A stretch of DNA of 64,000 bases from Rhizophagus clarus (taxonomy: Eukaryota; Glomeromycota; Glomeromycetes; Glomerales; Glomeraceae). Shown piece by piece: positions 22,430 to 33,806 of the stretch (position 1 is its first letter; the number at the start of each line of letters is the position of its first letter). The stretch lies in contig BLAL01000083.1 of the NCBI GenBank assembly GCA_015698045.1, forward strand, positions 2,501 to 66,500, written 5' to 3'. A program made the position numbers and the translations under genes. The notes below the pieces were generated by a model. That model was not told where the DNA came from. It made no database searches and saw only the letters and a list, made by a program, of their open reading frames with translations.

Positions 22430-24070
22430 TTTAGTGTATATATATATATATATTTATTTGTCTATTTCATTTAGATAATAAAACAAATGAAAATTAGTTC
22501 ATATTTGCTTGTGAATTACATTTACGGAAATTGTTTTTTATTTTTTTTTAGAATTATTTAAACACTAAGGTTATATAGTAAAATGTTTTACAAGTTCTTA
22601 GTTTGAAATTTAAATAATTTCTTTTTTTTTAAACTTATACTGCGTGGCATGTCCGGCATTATCTGTTATAGTGTAAAAAAAATAGTGTTCTGAAAACATA
22701 ATAAAGTATTTTTCCATGTCATAATATTTTTTGATCGATACCGACACTGAACAGGCCTGTCCTATAAATGCTGTATCACTGCTAATCAAAAAAAATGAAC
22801 TGTATAAGATCTGTGATAAAAATTTTATGAATACAAACACAAAACACAAAACGCAATCACACACAAACAAAATCTAGCCAATAAAATTAATACATTTTGA
22901 TTATGCGACCACATTTTTTAACAAATAAAATTTCATTATAGTCTATTTTTTAATTCCAAAGGGTTTCCTGAGAGGTGGACCTTAAAGCAATGATATAACC
23001 AGTCTATGTTCACTGTTAAAGTAGAAAGACTACCAGTGTCTGTTATTACAGACACTCTACTTATCCAAGATTGTGATTTAAAACAAATTCCTTTTTTAAG
23101 GATCAAGGCCTTAAAGCATATAAATTCCTCAAATAAGATGCCAATCGAGTAACATTGTTAGGATACTTCAAAAATTATAAGGATTTAAAGACAGCATTAG
23201 AATTCTCCTTTGTTTATAAACATACTAAATTCAAATGGTATTACTTGAGCGATTACCTCACAAAGAAGAAGACTGCAAAGTCTTTATCATAGTGTCGCTA
23301 GGAAAGCATCTATACAAGTGTCACGCTACTTTCCTGACAAGAAAATCAAAGGATATGTTAGATGATCACATTAACATTTATGTAATATACTATAATATTC
23401 CTCATTCAACATATCAGAATAATCACTAGTCAAATGATGTCAAATAAGAGACCAATCGAATAGAATCTGGATTACTGAATTCAACCTGATTAATCTCCTA
23501 TTTTTTTTATTTACTAAATTTTAAAATCCTGATTGCTGCTAAAAAATGGTGCAAAAGAAGGACACTAAGGTTCCAATCAGAGTGTTCAAATAGGTTACAA
23601 TCAGGTATATCATATTAGTTACCAATAGAATATTTCCTATTATCTATTATTGGCATACCGATTGATAATTTTTAACATAATTTTCATCAATAAAAATAGA
23701 CTGATTTGTATAAATTTTATAATTAATTCAATATTGGATATTAAAAATACACTTGAAATAGTAATCTTTATTGTTATTTATTTAACCCTATTGTTTTTAT
23801 TACTAATTACATATATAATGTGAAGATATTATAAAAATTATAAGTTTCTATATACAGTACTAGAAAAAAATTTGTTATACACTCCTTACATAGTGCCAAA
23901 ACTGTCAAAACTGTTTCAGCATTTGGCTTAATTTTGATACTAGTATTGTATTATAGTTTTAGTATAGTATTAATTTTTAGTACCTAAAGACTAAGAGTAC
24001 GGCAATCTAAAATAAACCAATAAGAAATGTTATATTTCTTTAATATTAAAAGAATTCCCCATTTTCTCCA
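22430..24070. other. A+T-rich spacer with repeat debris
   Basis: Includes a (TA)n tract near 22438-22456. Around 23150 and 23440-23660 are ACCAATCGA / CCTGATT motifs like those at the termini of the large inverted repeat. A 64-codon frame at 23235 (starting MVLLERLPHKEEDCKVF) is protein-like, but I cannot support it as a gene. Confidence 0.4.
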
Positions 24071-24079
24071 TTCCTTACA

Positions 24080-24815
24080 TTTCAAGTCCAGGTTCATTTA
24101 GATAGTCTGCCAGCCTACAAAAAGAAAAGAAGAAACGTTAAAAATGTTTCTATTAATAATAAAGTAAAATCTCTCCCCTTTCATTTACCTCAGTTCCAAA
24201 GTCTGATTCGTAGTATTTGTCTGGCAACCTATAAAAAAGAGAAAAAATGTTAGAGACGTTTCTATTAAAATAATCAAATACAATTTTCCCTCCCTTACTT
24301 GCCTCAATTCTAAAGTCCAGTTCATAGTATTCATCTGGCAATCTACAAAAAAAGAGAAGAAATGTTAGAAACATTTCTATTAAAATAATCAAATACAATT
24401 TTCCCTTTCTCACTTACCTCAATTCTAAAGTCCAGTTCATATTATTTGTCTGACAACCTACAAAAAAGAGAAGAAACGTTAAAAATGTTTCTATTAACAA
24501 TGAAGCAGAACTTTCCTCCCCCCTATTTACCTTAATTCCAAAAGTCCAGTTTGTAGTATTTATCTAACAACTTACAAAAAAAGAGAAAAATGTTAGAAAC
24601 ATTTCTATTTATAACAATGAAGCAAAACTCCCCTCCCCCATTTACCTCAATTCCAAAAGTCTAGTTTATAGTATTCGTCTGGCAATCTACAAAAAAGAGA
24701 AAAAATATTAGAAACGTTTTTATTAACAATAAAGCAGAACTCCTCTTCTTCCATTTACCTAATTCTAAAGTCTGGTTCATAGTATTCGTCTAGCATCCTA
24801 CAAAAAAGAGAAAAA
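24080..24815 (-). repeat. Mini-exon-like tandem array, seven units of ~115 bp
   Basis: Read on the - strand, each unit has a T-rich tract ending (C/G)TAG, a block of about 40 nt, then GTAAAT or GTAAG(T). The blocks encode variants of LPDEYYEPDFRIE. Block starts lie near 24798, 24688, 24572, 24459, 24343, 24230 and 24118. This is the expanded, inverted counterpart of 11670-11830. Because 40 nt is not a multiple of three, including different numbers of blocks would shift the frame. Confidence 0.75.
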
Positions 24816-24829
24816 ATGGTTTTTTTTTA

Positions 24830-25120
24830 AAAAAAACAAACTGAATAAAAAAAGAAAAAAATAATTTTTTTTTTAAAAAAAAAACTGAATAAAAAAAAAA
24901 AAAATTATTTTTTTTTTTTTAAAAAAACTGAATATGTTTTTTTTTAAAAAAGAAAATCAGTTTTAAATAACCGAAAATAAGAAAATTTTTTTAAAAAAAA
25001 AAATGGAAAGTTGAAATTCAAAAATTAACTGTTTTTTTATTTTACAAGTTCTGACCTTTTTCTTACATAAAAGTAAAAATAATAAATTTTTTTTTTTAAA
25101 AAAAAAAAATAAAAAAAAAG
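24830..25120. repeat. Alternating A/T tract region of the right arm
   Basis: Long A and T runs with AAAACTGAAT motifs, inverted relative to 11380-11660. Confidence 0.7.
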
Positions 25121-25539
25121 ATTATTAACAGTCACCGGAAATGTCACATGCAGATCATTTTCATATTAAAATTATCTTGTGTAACATCAATCGCATTACT
25201 TCATTTAGTAGTTAAACATTAAATTTTTTAATGTACTACACTTATACAAATTAAGAAATTGATAGATTATCATGTGTTCTATCAATTTCTATTCTTACTT
25301 TCCGATCTTGAATAATAAAATTTTTTTTTATAACGTACGAAAAACTCTCCTTAAAAACACACTTTTTTCAAGATTGAAGTTGAGAAATAAAAAAATATGC
25401 AGTTTTAAAAGTAAAAATATATGTAATTTTACGAGTAGAAAAAGTTTTTCTAAGCTTGTAATAGCGGTTATTCAGGTAGATTTTGTATAAAACATGAAAA
25501 ACTAAAAAAAACACATTATTTTTAAATATACATAAATTT

Positions 25540-26230
25540 TTAGAACAAAATTTCATCACCTTGATCAAAGTAAAGTACCTTTTATTGCTTAAGTAAAGTT
25601 GTTTAGCAAAATCCAAAATACTTGGATCTTAAATTTTATAAATATAGGTATAATATTTGAAAAAAAACTCGCGTTTTTATAATGGAACTGACAACTAAAT
25701 CTATTTTACATATTTAGAGCGTAATTTTGGTACATTGGCAAAATGAAATTGCTTACTGCGGCTTATGTTATGTTGTTCAGAAGTGTCAAATATATTTATA
25801 TTATAAATTTTTTAAGTATATAATAAACATTCATAGAGTAATATATATTTTACAAAACTGCACTAATTTTCAATTTCTAAATTTTTTTACATCTGTTTAG
25901 TGACTTCAGAGCGTAATTTCAATACTTTGATCAAAGTAAACTACATTTTGTTGCTTAAGTAGAGTTATTTAGGCAGGTTAGATCTATTCGTATCTTAAAT
26001 TTTATAATACTATGATTAATATATATAGAGAAATTAACGTTTATATTTTCTCACTCATTTAGAAATTTTAGAGCATAATTTCAACACTTTGGTCAAAGTA
26101 AATTGCCTTTTATTGCTTAAGTAATATTGTTCAGGAGGGTCTAAATTACTTGTATATCAAATTTTATAATGTGATGATTAATACTTATGGGGGAATTAGC
26201 ATTTTTTGTAACGGTATTAATTTCCGATCT
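25540..26230 (+). repeat. Four diverged tandem units of ~170 bp
   Basis: TTGGTCAAAGTAAA...TTTTATTGCTTAAGTAA..TTGTTTAG and a later TATAATATTTG/ATGATTAATA recur near 25560, 25740, 25925 and 26085. They are in the same orientation as the units at 13960-14470, although the neighbouring arm sequences are inverted. Confidence 0.6.
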
Positions 26231-26868
26231 TTAATTTTTTATTATTTTAATAAAGAAAATAGACTATTTTTAAATAAAGATTCAAGTTGAATAATAAAGA
26301 TTAAATGGGAATTTTTTTTTATAAAATCGTAAAGGCACTTAATAAGTTTATATTTTTGCTTTTAAATTAAAGTACTATATTATATAAATGTAATGCTATA
26401 TTTGATCTGTATTTTTTCAATTTTAACTTAATTTAGGCCGAAATTACGAGGTTGGCCAGAATTAGCAAAATTTTGGCCAGAATTATGAATTATTGATCAG
26501 CAAATTTAACCAGACTTAATTAATTTTGGCCAACTTTAATTATATACATGCGCTATACATTTGAAGAGGATACTGTGCCACAAATTTTTTTTTGCTAACC
26601 TTAATAAAAAAAATTTGTCTTATTTTTTTGTGACATTTCCAGTAACTGTTAATAATCAGTAAATTGGCAATATTAAAATTGATCAAACTAATCAGAAATC
26701 TCTATGTATATCATATAATATACTATGTCAAAATGTTAAAATAGTTTCAGCAGGCAATTTAAAACTATTTTTTCTAAAAAAAAAAAAATAAGAAAAAAGA
26801 AAAAAAGTTTAATATAACGTTTTTTTAAATAAATTAAAATTGGTAAGTTTTGATAATTGAACTTACCT

Positions 26869-29651
26869 TAGTGTTCCGCAAACGATTTGGTCAAATCAAA
26901 TCAATTTGGATTTGATTTGAAGTTTGATTTGATTCGATTTGATAATTTTGATTTGCAAATCAAATCCAAACTTCAAAACAAGATTTGAGTTCAAATCCAA
27001 ATTAAAAAAAAAAGATTTGATTCGATTTCAAATCAAATTCAAATTAGCTTAAACTAATTCAATCAAATCCGAATCAAATCTGACAAATCCAAATCAAATC
27101 CAAATCAAATCGAATTAAATATACATGACCTGGTTAAACATAATTACAGGACCCCGAACAATACTAATATAACTCACAAATGTATAAAGGCAGGGTCATG
27201 TGACTTGCCGATCTAATCAGATAATCCGAATATCTGATCATTTTTTTTAATCATTTATCAGTTTATTTTTGTAGTGTTGCCAGACGAAAGGTACGACCGG
27301 ACTTTTGGAATTAAAGTAAAGGAGGGTGGGAAGTGTTTTTTGGTGTTTTTTTTAACTATTTAATTAATTATTTTTTTTTTATTTTTTTGTAGTGTTGCCA
27401 GACGAAATGCACGACCGGACTTTTGGAATTAAGGTAAGGGAGGGGTTGGGGAAGGTGTTTCGTTGTTTTTTTTTAATTAATTAAGTATTAACTTTTTTTT
27501 TTACTTTTTGTAGTGTTGCCGGACGAAAAGCACGACCGGACTTTTGGAATTAAGGTAAGGGAGGGTGAGAAATGTTTTTCGGTGTTTTTTTTAACTAATT
27601 AATTAATTATTTTTTATTTTTATTTTTTGTAGTGTTGCCAGACGAAAGGCACGACCAGACTTTTGGAATTAAGGTAAGGGAGGGGTTAGGGGAGGTGTTT
27701 TGTTGTTTTTTTTTTAATTAATTTAAGTATTAACTTTTTTTTTACTTTTTGTAGTGTTGCCGGACGAAAAGCATGACCAGACTTTTGGAATTAAGGTAAG
27801 GAAGGGGTTAGGGGAGGTGTTTTGTTGTTTTTTTTTTAATTAATTTAAGTATTAACTTTTTTTTTACTTTTTGTAGTGTTGCCGGACGAAAAGCACGACC
27901 GGACTTTTGGAATTAAGGTAAGGGAAGGTGGGGAAGTATTTTTCAGTGTTTTTTTAACTATTTAATTAATTATTTTTTTTTTATTTTTTTGTAGTGTTGC
28001 CGGACGAAATGCATGACCAGACTTTTGGAATTAAGGTAAGGGAGGGGTTGGGGGAGGTGTTTCGTTGTTTTTTTTTAATTAATTAAGTATTAACTTTTTT
28101 TTTTACTTTTTGTAGTGTTGCCAGACGAAAAGCACGACTGGACTTTTGGAATTAAGGTAAGGGAGGGTTGGGGGAGGTGTTTCGTTATTTTTTTTAATTA
28201 ATTAAGTATTAACCTTTTTTTTTATTTTTTTGTAGTGTTGCCGGACGAAAAGCATGACCGGACTTTGGAATTAAGGTAAGGGAGGGTGGGAGAAGTGTTT
28301 TTCGGTATTTTTTTTAACTAATTAATTGTTTTTTTTTTTATTTTTTTGTAGTGTTGCCAGACGAAAAGCACGACCGGACTTTTGGAATTAAGGTAAGGGA
28401 GGGTGGGGAAGTGTTTTTCGGTGTTTTTTTTAACTATTTAATTAATTATTTTTTTTTATTTTTTTGTAGTGTTGCCAGACGAAATGCACGACCGGACTTT
28501 TGTAATTAAGGTAAGGAAGGGGTTGGGGGAGGTGTTTCGTTGTTTTTTTTTTAATTAATTAAGTATTAACTTTTTTTTTTACTTTTTGTAGTGTTGCTGG
28601 ACGAAAAGCACGACCAGACTTTTGGAATTAAGGTAAGGGAGGGTTGGGGGAGGTGTTTCGTTATTTTTTTTTAATTAATTAAGTATTAACCTTTTTTTTT
28701 ATTTTTTTGTAGTGTTGCCGGACGAAAAGCATGACCGGACTTTTGGAATTAAGGTAAGAGATGGTGGGGGAAGTGTTTTTCGGTATTTTTTTTAACTAAT
28801 TAATTGTTTTTTTTTTGTTTTTTTGTAGTATTGCCAGACGAAAAGCACGACCGGACTTTTGGAATTAAGGTAAAGGAGGGTTGGGGGAGGTGTTTCGTTG
28901 TTTTTTTTTTAATTAATTAAGTATTGATTTTTTTTTATTTTTTATAGTGTTGCCAGGCGAAAAACACGACCAGACTTTTGGAATTAGGGTATTAAAACCT
29001 GAAAAAGAATAATAAAAATAAATAAATTTGGTATAAAATACCGAAAAAAAGTGAAAAAATAAATAAAATAAAATAAATTTTGGTAAATACCGAGTAATTT
29101 AATTTACCAAAATTAGTATTTTTTAAAAATAAATCCACGTATATCTATTATAAACTCTACACAAACATAATATCCCAAATTGACCGATCTACGCAAACTC
29201 AATTTGTAGGTTTAAAAAGTAATTTCATATAAACTCTACGCAAACCCGTATGTGAGTTATATTGGTATTATTCGGGGTCCTGTAATTACCGTAAATATTA
29301 TTGGTAGTTACTGCAACCACATGATGTCCAACCCTTCTTAAACACACTAAAGAAATACATTTCGCAACATTTTTTTATTAATATTGCGTTGCAAAACGCA
29401 TTTTTTTATTTAAAATTCAACAAATCAAACCAAATTACAAATCTATTTGAATGAATTTGATTTGATTTGAATTTGAATTTGATTTGAATTGAATCAAATT
29501 TAAATCAAATCAAATCAAATTCAAATCAAATTTCAAATCAGATTTGAATGGTTTGATTCAAATCCGAATTCAAACTTTTCAGATTTGATTTGATCAAATC
29601 AAATTTCAAATCTAACCTGATTTGGTCTAATTTGATTTGTGCGGAACACTA
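26869..29651. mobile_element. hAT-type non-autonomous element carrying the splice-unit array, copy 1
   Basis: The terminus TAGTGTTCCGCA at 26869 is matched inverted at 29651. A perfect 8-bp duplication, ACTTACCT, flanks it (26861-26868 and 29652-29659). The size, duplication and TAGTG terminus fit the hAT superfamily. Subterminal regions are dense in ATTTGATTTGA / TCAAATCAAAT words. Inside, a second pair of about 38-bp inverted repeats (starting TAATTACAGGACCCCGAA; 27141 and 29288) encloses the tandem array at 27240-28990. No transposase. It inserted into the right arm of the large inverted repeat. Confidence 0.92.
27240..28990 (+). repeat. Array of 15 intron/mini-exon-like units, ~118-122 bp
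   Basis: Each unit has a T-rich tract ending TTTTTGTAG, a conserved 41-nt block (TGTTGCCGGACGAAAAGCAC..., ending TTTGGAATTAAG), then GTAAGGGAGGG and a G-rich, then T-rich, spacer with TTAATTAATTAAGTATTAAC. Block starts lie near 27275, 27393, 27514, 27633, 27755, 27877, 27995, 28116, 28236, 28352, 28470, 28592, 28713, 28830 and 28948. Two spacer types tend to alternate. One frame of the block reads LPDEKHDRTFGIK, related to LPDEYYEPDFRIE elsewhere. The splice-like signals are seen; splicing itself is not shown. Confidence 0.88.
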
Positions 29652-30528
29652 ACTTACCTATTGGGATTCTGGTATCCAACTTTAGAACCATTTTCCCTAA
29701 AAATAAAAAGAAAAAATGATATATTTTTTTTTAAATAAATTAAAGTCAAAAAGTTTTGATAATCGAAACTTAACTACCTGGATTCTGTATATCCAACTTT
29801 GAAGCCATTTTTCCACTAAAAAAAAGATTATATACGATTTTGTAATTTTGTTTTCAAATTATAAAAATATGCCTGTATATCTGAATTAATTCTGACTGGT
29901 TTCCTATAAATAAAAGAGAGAGAGGAAGGAGAAGAGTGATGAAAGGTAAGTGGAAGGGTGAAGAATAAAGGATGGATAAGGAGATAAAGGAAAGTAAAGG
30001 GACAAAGTGAATGAAAAAGAAAGGGAAGAAAGTATGAATAATTTAAAAAAGTTAAAAAAAAGTTTAATCAATTATCAAGATTATATCACATAATTTAAAA
30101 TTAAGGCTGATTTTAACTTTTGCCAGAAAAATCAATTATTAATTATAATGAATTGATATAAAATATATAACTTAAAAATAATATACTATTCGGCCTCAAT
30201 TAGTATAAAACATATAACTATTCGTCCTAATTTAGGTTGAGTGTATTTAAGTCAATCACAAATTTAATAACAGCCAGCTACTTTTATTTAACTAAAATAC
30301 GGTTAGCAATCAGATAATTACTGATTGATACTTGATTTTAACATTTGTTTTAAAAGTGAGCAATTAGTAAACTTAAACTAAAAATAGTTATCAATCAGGT
30401 AATAATCTGATTGATACCTGATTAAAATATGATGAACAAATTTCTAACTATTGAACAAATCAGGTGACCAATTAAAAAAAAGTTACCAATCGAGTAGGTA
30501 TTCAATTGGTCAGCGTTTTATCTGTGTA
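29652..30528. repeat. Right arm of the large inverted repeat (outer part)
   Basis: In reverse complement this follows 10640 back to 10172 and then 6480 back to about 6252. It shares TGGATACCAGAATCCCAATA-type mini-exon blocks, the purine-rich stretch at 29905-30030 and the ACCAATTGA / CCTGATT terminal words. It runs uninterrupted through the position where the left arm carries the Myb element. Confidence 0.7.
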
Positions 30529-30798
30529 AGATTGCAATTTAACTAAAAATAGTACTCTTAAACATTAATTAAAATATAATTTCCTTCCATTAATTAAATA
30601 CAATATTTATTGATTTTATTAAAATTAAATCAAAAGATTGAGGGTTTTCCCTTAATTACAGGTTGTATTTATAACATTTTCTATTTTAATTAATTAATAA
30701 GTTATATAAGTGATTAATGTACTATTAGTTCTATTCTACGCTTTATAATGATTAATTATTTATTAATACTACTTTCAGTTATCTATTAAAAGTTGTTA

Positions 30799-31839
30799 CA
30801 GTCAACTCTCTCTATAGTCATACATTTGGAACAGTCTATATTTGGTGACTATGATGAGATGTGACTATAAGCAATAAAATCTTATAATTAAATCAGTAAT
30901 TTTGGTTAGAATTATAAATTGTAATAATTTTGGTTAAATATTCACATCATAGTAATTTTGTCAATTTTATTCCAATTATTATGGATTTATAGCCATTAGA
31001 TTCCTCTTGATGAGACGATTCCAACGAGCCTAAGATCATTAAAATCTAATTACTAGAACCCGTAATAATTAAAATACAGTCAAAATATTTAATATTACGC
31101 GAATTTTACATATAAAAAATGCTGATCTGGACTTTAAAATCGAATTTCTCGATCAATATTGATCCAATCATTATAAAATTATTATCATTAGCTTCCTCTC
31201 GATGAGAAGATTCTAATGAGCCTAAGATTATTAAAATCTGATCACTAGAACCCGTAATAATAAAATACAGTCAAAATATTTAATGTTACATGAATTTTAC
31301 ATATAAAAAATACCGATCTGGTCTTTAAAATCGAATTTCTCAGTCAATATTGATCCAATCCCAATCATTATAAAATTATTACCATTGACTTCCTCTTGAC
31401 GAGACGAGTCTAATGAGCCTAAGATCATTAAAATCTGATTACTAGAACCCATAGTAATTAAAATACAGTCAAAATATTTAATATTACGCGAATTTTACAT
31501 GTATAAAATGCCGATTTGGTCTTTAAAATCGAATTTCTCAGTCAATATTAATCCAATCATTATAAAATTACTACCATCTGATTCCTTTCAATGAGATGAA
31601 CCTAAAGAGCTAAAGATCATTGAAATCTGATCATTAGATCATAGAATAATTATATTTTAATAAATATCTTTTTATAATCACATATATATAAAATTTTTAA
31701 AAAAAGATGTAATAGTGACTATAGGTAGTTTGTGACTATAAATGATAGTTTTTATATATGAAAATTTGAAACACTCAACTAAGGTGACTATATAGGGTAA
31801 TGTGACTATAACGGAGGTGACTATAAAGGAAGTTGACTG
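30799..31839. mobile_element. TA-type MITE with TATAGTCA ends, copy 2 (inverted)
   Basis: The ends are CAGTCAACTCTCTCTATAGT at 30799 and AAGGAAGTTGACTG ending at 31839, both followed by TA. In reverse complement it aligns along its length with 17194-18219, including the internal tandem units. No coding capacity. Confidence 0.85.
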
Positions 31840-31894
31840 TAATTGATTAATTGATTTCTATTTTACTATTCTATCCTGCATTTCTATCCTACAT

Positions 31895-32070
31895 TCTAGT
31901 TCTTTCTATTGACATAATACCAAGATTTTCTAGTTCCTTCCAATCCTTTCTATTGACGTAATGCCAAAACTTTCTAGTTCCTTTCAATCCTTTCTATTGA
32001 TGTAATGCTAAGACTTTCTAGTTCCTTTTAATCCTTTCTATTGACGTAATGCCAAGACTTTTTAGTTCTT
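31895..32070 (+). repeat. Tandem repeat of ~44 bp, four units
   Basis: TTTCTATTGACGTAATGCCA, then AGACTTTCTAGTTCCTT, recurs with small changes near 31904, 31948, 31992 and 32036. Noncoding. Confidence 0.8.
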
Positions 32071-32689
32071 CCTAATGATATAATTGTATTACTATTTAGT
32101 TATATTATGTGTTCTGTATTTTTATCACATGATTGTATCATCTATTGTATCTTTGTCAATTATTTCTATTAGTATATTTATCACACTACAACGGTCATCT
32201 TAAAAACGCTTCAAAAAAGATAATGGAGTGTAAGATTCACACTAATCTTCATCAAAGTCAGGTTTATCACATTCAGTGAAGTGTAATCTCCAGTCCAAGA
32301 ACAAGCAAAAGAAGATCAACAATTCAAGTATAGATAAAGCAGAGCTTCTTAAGTTTATCTTATTACTTTTAAGTTAGATATGTTGTAATTGTTTTTTTTT
32401 AATTTTAAATTCATTTTCTTAGATATAAAAATTGATTGATGATACTTTTCCCCTTTTATTTTTTCCTTATGTCCTTTTACTTTTTTTTTTATTTTTCCTC
32501 ATAAAACTAGAATAGTGTTACTAACATTTTTGCTTTTTTAAGTTTTCTAATAGAGTAAGAGTGATTGTATACCGCTATACATGAAGTTAAAATTAAAACC
32601 CAAAAGTTGAAATATTTCAACTTGAAAAGGTCAAAAGTTGAAATTAAAGTCAAAATAGTCAAAATTACATCATAGTCATGTGATTTTTA

Positions 32690-33070
32690 TAATTATAATT
32701 TAATATAAAATTTTAAATGTGAATAACTTTGTCAATATTGATGCTACAGATATGCAACACATATCATTGGAATCCTCTTGATGAGCTACATCCAACCGCA
32801 TTAAGATTATAAAAATCAGATTACTAGATGTAGAGATCGTTAACTTTGAATTTTATTATTATTGTTTATTATAAGAGTAATAAGACTATTTAATACCAAA
32901 TTTTAAACGTGAATAACTCTGTCAATATTGATGCTACAAATATGTAATACATTTCATTGAAATCCTCTTGATAAGCTGAATCCAACCATGTAAAGATCAT
33001 AAAAATCAGATTACTAGATGTAGAGATTGTTAACTTTGAATTTTATTATTATTGTTTACTATAAAAATCA
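32690..33070 (+). repeat. Tandem duplication of ~190 bp
   Basis: TTTTAAATGTGAATAACTTT, followed by GTCAATATTGATGCTACA and ending TTAACTTTGAATTTTATTA, occurs from about 32700 and again from about 32889. No coding function is seen. Confidence 0.8.
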
Positions 33071-33806
33071 CATAACTATGATGTAATTTTGGCTATTTTG
33101 ACTTTTTGAGGGGCTCAGGTCAAAATCATTTTGACCATTTTGACCATTTTGAAGGTCAAAATTAACCAATTTCAGTTTTATATATATGTACCACTTTTTC
33201 TGGTATGGTGATTATATTCTTAAATAAAGGTCATGTTACTATTACCAGAATTTCAATGTCATGGTAACATTTTATTTCAGTTTTTCTTTTAGTACATCCT
33301 TTTTTATAAAGATTATATGTACTTCTGTAATATGTGATACCCTCCTGTAAAAATAAAAATAAAAATAAAAATAAAAATAAACAACTAAAAGCAACTGAAA
33401 AACAATAGAAAATAACAAAATACTATTATAAAAAACATAATAAAAATTGATTTTGAAACTATCTTTTAAAAAAAAATAACACCTGCTCTCTTTTTATTTA
33501 TTTTTAAGCTGTTTTAATTTAAAACATACATTAGGTAAAAAATTTTTTAAACATTTCTTTATTTATTAATTACTGTATTTCTAACTTTTTTAGAGTCTTT
33601 AGAACTTTAAAAATACTTCTATCTAAATAGTATTTAAATATTAAGGGGTATGCCAGAAATCAGCTGATTTTCTTCAATTAGTAGTCCCTACCCCCCACCT
33701 GATCATATTTTAATTGGCTAAAAAAATGTATAATAATATATATAATCATATTTATATAAAGGGCATACCAAAAATCAGCTGATTTCCTTTAATTAGTAGC
33801 CCTTAC

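Larger units (their letters stand above)
6252..30528. mobile_element. Candidate ~24 kb element with long inverted arms
   Basis: Segments near the left end recur inverted near the right end in the same order: 6252-6480 with about 30290-30528; 10172-10640 with about 29830-30290; 10640-11280 with 29652-29830 plus 26750-26868; the A/T tracts 11380-11650 with 24830-25120; and the mini-exon block 11650-11830 with 24080-24810. Outside 6252 and 30528 the similarity stops. Younger elements interrupt both arms. The centre holds the intact 677-aa gene (18840-21946), decayed gene pieces and MITEs. This is consistent with one large transposon with multi-kilobase terminal inverted repeats. It could instead be two inverted copies of a smaller element. 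No clear target duplication was found. Confidence 0.4.

Noticed and set aside
27240-28990. Regular repeats at ~120 bp spacing resembling a CRISPR array
   Set aside because: The spacers are themselves repeated, the context is a eukaryotic hAT element, and no cas genes are present.
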